Of a stretch of 9,013 nt of DNA, positions 1-6,310 are shown piece by piece. Origin of the DNA: Pseudomonadota bacterium (GTDB lineage: Bacteria; Desulfobacterota; JAPLJL01); contig JAPLJL010000335.1 in the NCBI GenBank assembly GCA_026388615.1, forward strand, positions 1 to 9,013, written 5' to 3'. A program made the position numbers and the translations under genes. The notes beneath the pieces were generated by a model. The model was not told the origin of the DNA and did no database searches. It was given only the letters and a program-made list of their open reading frames with translations. The first letter of the stretch is position 1; each line of letters opens with the position of its first letter.

Positions 1-1087
1 GGGGGACGCCCAGGTAGCGGTGGGCGACGGGGATATAAAAAGCCTCATGCTCCCGCAGGGAAAGGGAAATGCCCACGATCTCGGCCCCCACGGGGGTCAC
101 GCCCGGGATCTGGGGGTTGACCGTCTCCAGGTCCACCGAAAGCCGGGGGGCCTTCGGGATTTCCGAGAGGATCCGGTCCAGCTCCGCTTCGGTCAGGATG
201 GTTTTATATTCTTGGTAGGAAATGGTTTTTTCCGGCGCGAGCTCGCGGGCGAACTTAGTGAACTCGAGCTCACGGAAGATCTCGGAGAGCCGGGCTCGGT
301 CCGGTTCGGCCGGCACCAGACCGGCGAGGGAAACCTGGATGGGCGCGTCATCCGCCAGGGTGGCGAGCTTCTTCGAGAGCCGGGCCGCCTCGGCGTGCTC
401 ACGGAGGTTCTGCTTTTTCTTTTCCCCGGAGATCCGGTCCAGGTTTTCCAGGACCCCCTCGATCGAGCCGAAGGCCTGGATCAGCTCCTTGGCGGTTTTG
501 TCGCCGATCCCGGGCACCCCGGGGATGTTATCGATCGCGTCGCCGGCCAGCCCCAGGATCTCGACCACCTGGTCGGGGCCCACCCCGAATTTTTCCCGGA
601 CCTCCTCGGGCCCGGAGTATTTATCCTTCATCGGGTCGTAGAGCCGGACCCGGTCGGAAACGAGCTGCATCAGGTCCTTGTCGCCGGTGACCACCACGAA
701 CTCGAGGCCGGGGGCGTCGAGCTTTTTCACTAGGGTGGCGATCAGGTCGTCCGCCTCGTAGCCATCGAGGGAAATGGCGGGGATGCGGAAGGCCTCGACC
801 ACCTGGCGGATCCGGGGGATCTGGGGGACGAGTTCGTCCGGCATGGGGGGGCGGTTGGCCTTGTATTCGCGGAAAAGCCCGTCGCGGAAGGTCGGCCCCC
901 GGCTGTCGAACACGATGGCGAAATAGTCGGGCTTGGCCTCGCGGACGATCTTGAGAATCATCGCCACAAACCCGTAAATGGCGTTGGTGGGAACCCCCTG
1001 GGAGGTGCGGAGGTCGCGGATGGCGTGAAAGGCCCGGTAGATGTAGGAACTGCCGTCGATCAGGTAGAGCTTCTTTACAGATGTCAT
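1..1087 (-). CDS. polA: DNA polymerase I, N-terminal part (3' end cut by window edge)
   Basis: This is the first 362 codons of DNA polymerase I, which removes RNA primers and fills gaps in replication and repair. The start reads MTSVKKLYLIDGSSYIYRAF, the usual opening of the 5'-3' exonuclease (FEN-like) domain. The metal-binding acidic residues are all visible: D11, D61, E111/D113/D114 (in GYEADD), D136/D138 (in TGDKD) and D183/D186. A helix-hairpin-helix segment with DNIPGVPGIGDKTA follows at about 187-200. From about residue 315 the 3'-5' exonuclease domain begins, with the DxE pair D319/E321 (SVDLET) and YIPVAHRYLG at 351-360. The DxE pair suggests active proofreading, which some PolI proteins have lost. 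An in-frame TGA lies five codons upstream, so this ATG (1087-1085) is the only ATG start, although no good Shine-Dalgarno sequence precedes it. The polymerase domain lies outside the window. Identity is firm. Confidence 0.97.
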   Translation of the reverse strand, partial: MTSVKKLYLIDGSSYIYRAFHAIRDLRTSQGVPTNAIYGFVAMILKIVREAKPDYFAIVFDSRGPTFRDGLFREYKANRPPMPDELVPQIPRIRQVVEAFRIPAISLDGYEADDLIATLVKKLDAPGLEFVVVTGDKDLMQLVSDRVRLYDPMKDKYSGPEEVREKFGVGPDQVVEILGLAGDAIDNIPGVPGIGDKTAKELIQAFGSIEGVLENLDRISGEKKKQNLREHAEAARLSKKLATLADDAPIQVSLAGLVPAEPDRARLSEIFRELEFTKFARELAPEKTISYQEYKTILTEAELDRILSEIPKAPRLSVDLETVNPQIPGVTPVGAEIVGISLSLREHEAFYIPVAHRYLGVP

Positions 1088-1095
1088 TTTATTTT

Positions 1096-1135
1096 GGGTT
1101 CAAGGGTTCCAGGGTCCGAGGGGCCAAGGGTATTT
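1096..1135. repeat. 8-bp-period GGG-anchored tandem array (5 degenerate units)
   Basis: Five consecutive 8-bp units each begin with GGG on the plus strand: GGGTTCAA at 1096, GGGTTCCA at 1104, then units at 1112, 1120 and 1128 that drift progressively. The array starts 8 bp from the polA start codon, so it would lie in the polA mRNA leader. Function unknown. Confidence 0.6.
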
Positions 1136-1146
1136 CGGAAAGAGCC

Positions 1147-1167
1147 AATTAACGATTGACGAATGAG
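1147..1167. repeat. Short run of 7-bp units related to the array at 1356-1390
   Basis: Three 7-bp units run in register: AATTAAC (1147), GATTGAC (1154) and GAATGAG (1161). The middle unit is identical to the first unit of the array at 1356, in the same orientation, so the two runs appear to be copies of one low-complexity repeat family placed on either side of the gap. Confidence 0.45.
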
Positions 1168-1312
1168 AAACCGAATACGCAGGAAAAAGCTTCAACCTTG
1201 CGAAATTCAAATGTAAAAATGACGATCGATGAAACCAGCGGCTATCCCACAACCCTTCGATGCATCCTCCTGCCGTTTAATCCTATCTTAACCCGGGGGA
1301 GTCCGCGCCGGC

Positions 1313-1342
1313 AAATAAAAAGGGCGGGCTCGGAAGCCCGCC
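1313..1342 (-). terminator. Rho-independent terminator of the pyruvyl transferase gene
   Basis: A perfect 8-bp GC-rich stem (GGCGGGCT at 1323-1330 with AGCCCGCC at 1335-1342) closes a 4-nt loop. Read on the minus strand it is followed at once by CTTTTTATTT, the U-rich tail of an intrinsic terminator. It lies about 80 bp past the stop codon of the 2710-1421 gene and upstream of polA, so it should separate the two transcripts. In the plus direction the stem is followed by A residues, so it is one-directional. Confidence 0.85.
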
Positions 1343-1355
1343 ACTGAAAAAAATC

Positions 1356-1390
1356 GATTGACGATTTACGAATGACGATTTACGAATTAA
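1356..1390. repeat. 7-bp-period tandem array (GAWTKAC-type units)
   Basis: Five units run in exact 7-bp register: GATTGAC (1356), GATTTAC (1363), GAATGAC (1370), GATTTAC (1377) and GAATTAA (1384). The array lies between the stop codon of the pyruvyl transferase gene and its terminator, so it would be transcribed as part of the 3' untranslated region. The units are only 7 bp and have no unique spacers, so this is not a CRISPR. Confidence 0.65.
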
Positions 1391-1420
1391 AACCCAATCC
1401 CCAATTATGCTGGTCCGGCT

Positions 1421-2710
1421 TTAAACCGGGAAATTTTTCTCCAGCCACTCCTTCAGGAGCTTTACGTTCATCCGGGCCCGCTCGTGGAACTTGGGATGCA
1501 TTTCGACGGCCTTCTGCCGCAGGTCCTTTTCCCGGCCGACCAGCTTTTTAGTCATGTCCACCAGGGTGCCGTAGAGGTCCTTGATCCGGGGGACCCGCTC
1601 GGGGTGGCCGACGTAGTCGATGTAGAGGTCCATGATCCCGAGTTCCCGGAAGACGGCCTCGCAGCGGGTGTCGGAGCTGATCGAGATCATCGGGATGCCG
1701 AAGGGCGAAGCGAGCACGGTAGTGTGGTAGCGGGTGGTCACCTGGAACCAGAGCGCGGAGAGGACGCAGACGATGTCGTCCACCGTATTCTCATCGCTGT
1801 GGACCAGGTGGACCCGGTCTTTGTGCTTCATTTTCTCGACAATCTGGATGGCGGGGGGCGAATCCATGTGCTCCATCGCGATCATGGCGATATCCACGTC
1901 GTAGGTGTCCACCAGCCAGTCGGAGTAGCGGGCGGATTCGTCCACGTATTTCCGGCTGGATTCCCGGGCCTCGGGGGTCCAGGACTGGTAAAAGGGCCAT
2001 TTGTAGAGGTCGGACTTATCCCCGTGGAGCCGGGGCTTGATCGGCCACCAGAAAAATTCCTTGGGGGCGATCCCGACGATCTTCTTCCGGGCCGGATCCA
2101 GGTTGAGGCGTTTCAGGACCTTCTCCTTGTGCGTGGCGGGCGGGGTCGGGTATTCGTAGGCGCCGTCGGCGGTCACGGTGATGGGAACGGTGACCCCGTA
2201 TTCCCGCATCCGCTTGAAGGCGTCGGGATTCCTAAGCATCACCAGGTCGACTTTGTTGTTCATGGTGTACTTGAGGAGCTTCTGGCTCGAAGGTTTCAGG
2301 TGGCCGCAGTCGTTGGCGTAGGCCACCACTTTGTGGCCGCGGCCCTTGGCGGCGATGGCGGCGAAGCAGAACATCCCCAGGAAGAGGGGGGAAAAATGGT
2401 CGATGAAGGTGGACCCCTCGGAGAGCATCAGGATGTCGGTGTCGCGCATGACGAACCACTGCGCGGGGGAGAATACCGTGGCCGGGCCCACTTCGATCAA
2501 CTTGTAGGCCGGGTCGGGGGTGTATCGCCTCTGCTGGTCAACGCTCTGGGTCATGATGGTCACCTGGCCGAGCCGGGGTCCGAAGACCTCCTTCAGGTCC
2601 ATCAGGGTGGTGAAAAGTTTAGCTTCCGAACCGGTGTTGTTCACGCCGTTATAGCCAAAGCACATGATGTTCAACTTGGGCTTCCGAACCAGTTCGTCTT
2701 TTTTGGACAT
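1421..2710 (-). CDS. Polysaccharide pyruvyl transferase family protein (CsaB-like)
   Basis: This 429-aa protein looks like the polysaccharide pyruvyl transferase family (PF04230), whose members transfer pyruvate from phosphoenolpyruvate to sugars of cell-surface polymers; CsaB is the best-known example. Family features seen: the N-terminal loop GYNGVNNTGSEA (19-30), similar to the usual G-x-x-N-x-G-D/S-E; SEGSTFID at 97-104; LRNPDA at 159-164; the strand-ending ADGAYEYP at 181-188; and the C-terminal motif RYHTTVLASPFGIPMISIS (327-345), matching the family's R-x-H...A...G-x-P. There is no signal peptide or membrane segment, so it should be cytoplasmic. The start at 2710 has AGGAG about 6 nt upstream. 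It stands alone, with 233 bp upstream and a terminator downstream, and no other surface-polysaccharide genes are in view, so the acceptor cannot be guessed. Many members of this family have no demonstrated activity; family assignment is good, reaction less sure. Confidence 0.85.
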   Translation of the reverse strand: MSKKDELVRKPKLNIMCFGYNGVNNTGSEAKLFTTLMDLKEVFGPRLGQVTIMTQSVDQQRRYTPDPAYKLIEVGPATVFSPAQWFVMRDTDILMLSEGSTFIDHFSPLFLGMFCFAAIAAKGRGHKVVAYANDCGHLKPSSQKLLKYTMNNKVDLVMLRNPDAFKRMREYGVTVPITVTADGAYEYPTPPATHKEKVLKRLNLDPARKKIVGIAPKEFFWWPIKPRLHGDKSDLYKWPFYQSWTPEARESSRKYVDESARYSDWLVDTYDVDIAMIAMEHMDSPPAIQIVEKMKHKDRVHLVHSDENTVDDIVCVLSALWFQVTTRYHTTVLASPFGIPMISISSDTRCEAVFRELGIMDLYIDYVGHPERVPRIKDLYGTLVDMTKKLVGREKDLRQKAVEMHPKFHERARMNVKLLKEWLEKNFPV

Positions 2711-2819
2711 AACCCGCTCCTTTTTTATTTAGATTACGAAAGATTTCCACCCGAAGTTTCGATTTATATGTTTTTAACAGAAAACAAAAGCAAAATAAAG
2801 GGGGTTTTAGTAAAAATCA

Positions 2820-2938
2820 GGTGATAGGTGATGGGTGGTGGGTGATAGGTAAATAAGAATAGGGAATGGGTGATCGCGGTCAGGTCAAGTTAAGGTTTCA
2901 TTTCTTTACCTATAACCTATGACCCATGACCCATGACC
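2820..2938. repeat. Inverted pair of 7-bp-period arrays
   Basis: Two five-unit arrays face each other. On the plus strand 2820-2854 begins GGTGATA GGTGATG and continues in exact 7-bp steps. On the minus strand 2938-2904 begins GGTCATG GGTCATG and also continues in 7-bp steps. Both end with a unit starting GGTAAA. Aligned head to head, the arms mismatch mainly at the fourth base of each unit, so a transcript could fold into a long hairpin with regular mismatches around a 49-bp centre. The distal array ends 5 bp from the stop codon of the SDR-ferredoxin gene. In the minus direction the far arm is followed by a short T-run (CTGATTTTTAC), so a weak terminator role is possible. Confidence 0.7.
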
Positions 2939-2943
2939 TTCTT

Positions 2944-4752
2944 CTAGGAAAGATCCACGAACGAGCCGATCCGGCGAAGGACATCTTCCTTATAATTGGG
3001 GTTGGAGATGGTGATCCGCACCGCCCCGTTCGGGCAGTAGGTAACACACCTCCCGCAGGCCCGGCATTTTTCCGAGTGCACCGCCCGGCCGTCCTTCAGG
3101 GTGATGGCGTCGAAGACGCAGGTCTCCACGCAGGTTCCGCAACCTTTGCATTTCTCCGTGACCGTAACGCTCATTCCCTCCACCGGCGGGAAGATCTGGC
3201 GGAGATGATCGGGGGAGGCGTGGCGGAAATATCCCATCATGCAGCAGCAATGACAGCAAAAGCACACGCTCAGGAGCTTCTTCCGGTCGGGCACCAGGAA
3301 ACCGGTATTGTCCACGTTAACCTTGCCGGCCAGGGGCAGGAGGCCGAGCGAGACGGCCCGGTCCACGTGCCGGTGCGCCTCTTCCTTGGTGGCGATCCGC
3401 CCAAGGCCGGGGGGGAATGACATGGCCGTCTCGCCCATGAAGATGCAGCCCACGTCCTTGGTAAAATGTTCGCACTTGAAGGCGGTCCGGCAAATACACT
3501 CGTCCATGATCATGTGATGCTTGGCCCGGTCGATCAGCTCGTGCAGGATGTTTTCCGGGAGGATTTCGTTGGAGGTGGATCCGACATCCTTTCCCACCTT
3601 GATGGTCATGGGCGCGATCGGCTCGATTTTCCGGTTGGTCGGCAGGTAGGTAATGCTGTTCTTCCTGGGGCTCAGCCAGGGCCAGGCCATCCGGAGCCCG
3701 GGGACCTTGCTGACCAGCGCGATCAGGCCTTCAATGCCCTGCAGGCCCCGCTTGGATACTGACGGGGTCTGATAGAACCAGGTCAAAAGGGACTGCTTGG
3801 CGGTGTTCTTCTCGGCCCTTTCCGCGCGGGCCGAGAGGAAGGACCGGAAAGTCTGCTCGGAGGAATATTTCGGGCGCCAGCCGGTGGCGGCCTTGAACTT
3901 CTGGTTCAGGACGAAGATCGTATTCTCGCTCAGGGTGACCCAGCCCGAGCCGGCGGGGAAAAGCCCGAGAGCGAAGCCGATCCGGGAAGCCGGTTTCAGA
4001 AGGGGCGTGGGGAGGGGAACGATACTGACCCCGGCGGCCCGGAAGCACCACGCGGTCGGAACGGCGTCATCGGCGGTGACGTTGTAAACCCCGGGGATGT
4101 CCTGCTTCAGCGCGAGATGCAGGGCCTCACCCAGGTCTTCCTCGTGGATGAACTGGTTGTAGGATTGCCGGCCGGAGGGGAGGCTCGAGACCTTGAGCGA
4201 CCAGAGCTGGGAAAACATGTTGTTGATGTGGGGGCCGCAAAGAAGCCCGGCGCGGAAAATCGTGAGCGTGATCCCGGGGTGGGGTTTAAAGAAATCCTTC
4301 ACGAAGCTCTCCACCGCGATCTTGTTGGAGTTGTAATAGCTGTCTTTGTTTTCGATCAGGGGCGATTCCTCGGTCAGGCCCAGGGGCTGGTCCCGGTGGG
4401 AGCCGTAGACCGTCGTCGAACTTGTGTAAATGACCTTTTTGACCCCGTTCTGGAGGCAGGCGGAAAAAAGGTTCTTGGAGCCGTTGATGTTGATGTCCCG
4501 GGTCTTCTCCTTGTCGGCGATCTCCCCGACGATGAAAGCCAGGTGGTAGACCGCGTCCACGCCCTTCAGGAGGCCGGCGATTTTCGGGCTGCGGATGTCC
4601 TCCCGGCAGAAGGTCACCTTTTTCGAGGTGCCCTTCCAGGGGGCGACGTCAATCCCGATGATTCGGTCGATCTCCGGATCCCGGTCGAGCCGGGGCAGGA
4701 GGGTGCTGGCGAAGTAGCTGTTCACCCCGGTGATCGCGACGGTCTTTCCCAT
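2944..4752 (-). CDS. Fusion: extended SDR (NAD-dependent epimerase/dehydratase) + Cys-rich domain + 2[4Fe-4S] ferredoxin
   Basis: The protein has 602 aa. Residues 1-310 form an extended short-chain dehydrogenase: Rossmann start KTVAITGVNSYFAS, acidic IGID at 32-35, YTSSTTVYG at 109-117 with the catalytic Ser/Thr, and Y140-x3-K144. The glycine motif is atypical: the usual TGxxGxxG reads TGVNSYFA, so cofactor binding may be altered. Residues 400-505 are Cys-rich: C419, C421, C427, C436 (pattern ECICR-x5-C-x8-GCIFMG) and a block CFCCHCCC at 497-504. Residues 531-580 are a ferredoxin module with C535/538/541/545 and C563/566/569/573, enough for two [4Fe-4S] clusters. It thus joins NAD(P)-type oxidoreduction to electron transfer; substrate unknown. 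A longer in-frame start at 4809 exists, but its 19 extra codons run into a REP-like repeat, and GGAGG sits 8 nt before the ATG at 4752, so I use 4752. No membrane segments; likely cytoplasmic. It follows the ligase gene in the same direction, possibly in the same operon. Confidence 0.88.
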   Translation of the reverse strand: MGKTVAITGVNSYFASTLLPRLDRDPEIDRIIGIDVAPWKGTSKKVTFCREDIRSPKIAGLLKGVDAVYHLAFIVGEIADKEKTRDININGSKNLFSACLQNGVKKVIYTSSTTVYGSHRDQPLGLTEESPLIENKDSYYNSNKIAVESFVKDFFKPHPGITLTIFRAGLLCGPHINNMFSQLWSLKVSSLPSGRQSYNQFIHEEDLGEALHLALKQDIPGVYNVTADDAVPTAWCFRAAGVSIVPLPTPLLKPASRIGFALGLFPAGSGWVTLSENTIFVLNQKFKAATGWRPKYSSEQTFRSFLSARAERAEKNTAKQSLLTWFYQTPSVSKRGLQGIEGLIALVSKVPGLRMAWPWLSPRKNSITYLPTNRKIEPIAPMTIKVGKDVGSTSNEILPENILHELIDRAKHHMIMDECICRTAFKCEHFTKDVGCIFMGETAMSFPPGLGRIATKEEAHRHVDRAVSLGLLPLAGKVNVDNTGFLVPDRKKLLSVCFCCHCCCMMGYFRHASPDHLRQIFPPVEGMSVTVTEKCKGCGTCVETCVFDAITLKDGRAVHSEKCRACGRCVTYCPNGAVRITISNPNYKEDVLRRIGSFVDLS

Positions 4753-4755
4753 TTT

Positions 4756-4927
4756 TTTTCCTCCGTAGCTGTAAAATCGAGATTGCTTCGTCGCTTCTGC
4801 TCCTCGCAATGACGGCTATTTTGTCATCGCGAGCCCGCAGGGCGTGGCGATCTCATAATCAAGCACTATATCAAATTCTTCCTCGAGAATCGTTTCCTAA
4901 TTTGGACACTTATGATTTTCCTCCGTA
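4756..4927. repeat. 12-bp direct repeat bounding a 160-bp segment
   Basis: TACGGAGGAAAA (minus-strand reading) occurs at 4767-4756 and again at 4927-4916, exactly 160 bp apart. The first copy is the working Shine-Dalgarno region of the SDR-ferredoxin gene. The second lies 2 bp past the stop codon of the ligase and has no open frame after it. The segment between them contains the REP-like inverted pair. This is what an insertion with target duplication would leave; without the segment the two genes would be about 20 bp apart. Chance repetition of a Shine-Dalgarno-rich string is the alternative. Confidence 0.5.
4779..4854. repeat. REP-like inverted repeat pair (GAGATTGC...GCAATGAC type)
   Basis: Two imperfect palindromes face each other: 4779-4813 runs from GAGATTGC to GCAATGAC, and 4823-4854 runs from GTCATCGCGAG to GGCGATCTC. 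The outer ends are inverted versions of one another, and the second arm has an inner GCCC/GGGC hairpin. Sequences of this style are familiar as dispersed extragenic repeats in many bacterial genomes. It lies between the ligase and the SDR-ferredoxin gene, about 27 bp upstream of the latter's start. Confidence 0.75.
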
Positions 4928-4929
4928 AT

Positions 4930-6306
4930 TCATTTCTTTTCGTAGGCCTTCTCCACCAACTGGGTTTTTTTGGTGGCCCGCTCGAGCGTCCCGGGCTTGA
5001 GCCAGGTGATCGCGGGCCGGATCTTCAAAAGCTTATGCATCTTTTCCAGGATTTCCTTTTCCAGGCCCGGGAGCTCCTCTTCGCGCACCCCTTCGGCGTA
5101 TTCGACCTTGAGCTTCAGGGGCGGGACCACCCGGGGGGGCGGCTCGTCCAGGACGATCCGGAAGGAGCCGGTGAGTTTTTCCGGGAGAGAGTGGATCACG
5201 CCCTCGATCGCGGCGGGGTAAACCGGCACGCCTTTGACCTTGAGCATGTCGTCGGCCCGGCCCACCACTTTGTAGCGGAAGCCGGAGAAGCCGCAGGGGC
5301 AGGGCTCGGTGAAGACCTGCTGGATGTCGTTCATGGTGAAGCGGAGGTCGAACCAGACCGCCGCCTCGGGATGGAGGGAGGTGCCGACCATGATCCCGGT
5401 GGCCCCGTGCTCGAGGGGCACGGGCTTCTTGGTTTCCGGGTCCAGGAGCTCGTAATAGGCGAGGTCGTCCGCCAGCCAGTGCATGCCCTGGTAGACCGGG
5501 TGGTCGCAGGAACAGCCGTAGCCCGCGCCCAGGTCGAAAACCCGGGCGCCGTACTCGCGCTCGAGCTTGGCGCGGACATCGGGGATCCCGGCCCCGGGCT
5601 CGGCCCCGAGCATCAGGATCTTGAGGCCGAGGGCTTTCACCGGCTCGCCCAGGATCTCGGGGCAGCGCTCGATCAGGTGCAGGGCCAGCGAGGGGGTGCC
5701 GGTGAAGATATTGACGTGGAACATCTTCATGAACTGGATAATTTTTTCGGTGCCCGCCTCCGCCCCGATGGGGAGGAGGGTGATGCCCGGGAACTTGCGG
5801 TACCAGAGGATCTGGGGGGTGCCGGCCGCGTGCATGGAAAGTCCGAAGCAGAGCCCGATCCGGTCGCCGGGACGGACCCCGATCCGCCAGGCGGCCCGGG
5901 CCATGATCTCCTGGGAATCGTCGAGGGCGGCCCCGAAGTTGGGATAGGGGGTGGGGATGCCGGTGGTTCCCGAAGTGGTGGTGAGGAGGTAAAGGTCGCG
6001 CATCCGCTTCTCGCCGAAAAGGTGGAGCATGAGCTTTTCCATGTCGAAGCCGACCTCGCCCATGGCCTCGCGGATCTCGGCCTGGCCGACCACCGGCACG
6101 TTCCTGACGAAGTCGTCCCAGCTCTTGATGTCCGCGGGCCTGATCCCGGCCTCGTCGAAGTGCTTCCGGTGGAAGGGGGTGTTCTCGTACTGCCACGCGA
6201 GGGCTTCCTGGAGCTTTTTCCACTGGAGTTCGCGCATCCCCGGGGTGTTGAGCCGGGGCTCGATTTCCATGTTCCAGTACTTGCGGTTCAGGTCTTCCAT
6301 GATCAC
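4930..6306 (-). CDS. AMP-forming acyl/aryl-CoA ligase, phenylacetate-CoA ligase family
   Basis: This 458-aa protein has the length and layout of the PaaK branch of the adenylate-forming (ANL) superfamily, which activates carboxylic acids to acyl-AMP and then to the CoA thioester. Seen: the P-loop TTTSGTTGIPTPYP (109-122), GAEPG (234-238), R322 and D327 in the RFTMND segment (equivalent to the family's RYxxxD), CPCG (336-339), and the hinge/A8 motif GRADDMLKVKGVPVYPAAIE (349-368). Two departures: the P-loop Lys usual after TTG is Ile117, and the A5 motif usually read as YG-x-x-E is GYGCSCDHP (262-270), without the Glu. PGTLERATKK near the C-terminus (438-447) could carry the A10 lysine. Its start lies 4 bp after the thiolase stop, and GAGGTGAT overlaps that junction; a second ATG two codons on is possible. 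The gene pair implies translational coupling. Family is secure; the acid used is unknown. Confidence 0.9.
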   Translation of the reverse strand: MIMEDLNRKYWNMEIEPRLNTPGMRELQWKKLQEALAWQYENTPFHRKHFDEAGIRPADIKSWDDFVRNVPVVGQAEIREAMGEVGFDMEKLMLHLFGEKRMRDLYLLTTTSGTTGIPTPYPNFGAALDDSQEIMARAAWRIGVRPGDRIGLCFGLSMHAAGTPQILWYRKFPGITLLPIGAEAGTEKIIQFMKMFHVNIFTGTPSLALHLIERCPEILGEPVKALGLKILMLGAEPGAGIPDVRAKLEREYGARVFDLGAGYGCSCDHPVYQGMHWLADDLAYYELLDPETKKPVPLEHGATGIMVGTSLHPEAAVWFDLRFTMNDIQQVFTEPCPCGFSGFRYKVVGRADDMLKVKGVPVYPAAIEGVIHSLPEKLTGSFRIVLDEPPPRVVPPLKLKVEYAEGVREEELPGLEKEILEKMHKLLKIRPAITWLKPGTLERATKKTQLVEKAYEKK

Positions 6307-6310
6307 CTCT

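Larger units (their letters stand above)
1088..1420. other. Intergenic region between the pyruvyl transferase gene and polA
   Basis: This 333-bp gap has no convincing gene. Reading along the plus strand it holds an 8-bp-period GGG-anchored array beside the polA start (1096-1135), a short run of 7-bp units (1147-1167), about 150 bp in which I see nothing clear, an intrinsic terminator for the upstream minus-strand gene (1313-1342), and a second run of the same 7-bp units (1356-1390). The polA promoter should lie here, but I could not find a convincing -35/-10 pair. A 63-codon plus-strand reading frame through the gap is made of repeat and terminator sequence. Confidence 0.7.

Noticed and set aside
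20..733. 237-codon plus-strand frame opposite polA
   Set aside because: The minus strand encodes the 5'-3' exonuclease domain with all catalytic acidic residues; this is its shadow.
1156..1347. 63-codon plus-strand frame in the gap before polA
   Set aside because: It reads through a heptad repeat and the terminator stem, has no ribosome binding site and no coding character.
1484..2824. 446-codon plus-strand open frame opposite the pyruvyl transferase gene
   Set aside because: The minus-strand protein has clear family motifs and a ribosome binding site; this frame has neither.
2820..2938. CRISPR array
   Set aside because: The repeats are 7 bp and contiguous, with no unique spacers and no cas genes nearby.
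4753..4809. N-terminal extension of the SDR-ferredoxin protein by 19 residues
   Set aside because: The extension translates part of the REP-like repeat, whereas GGAGG lies at proper distance before the ATG at 4752, where the Rossmann fold begins.
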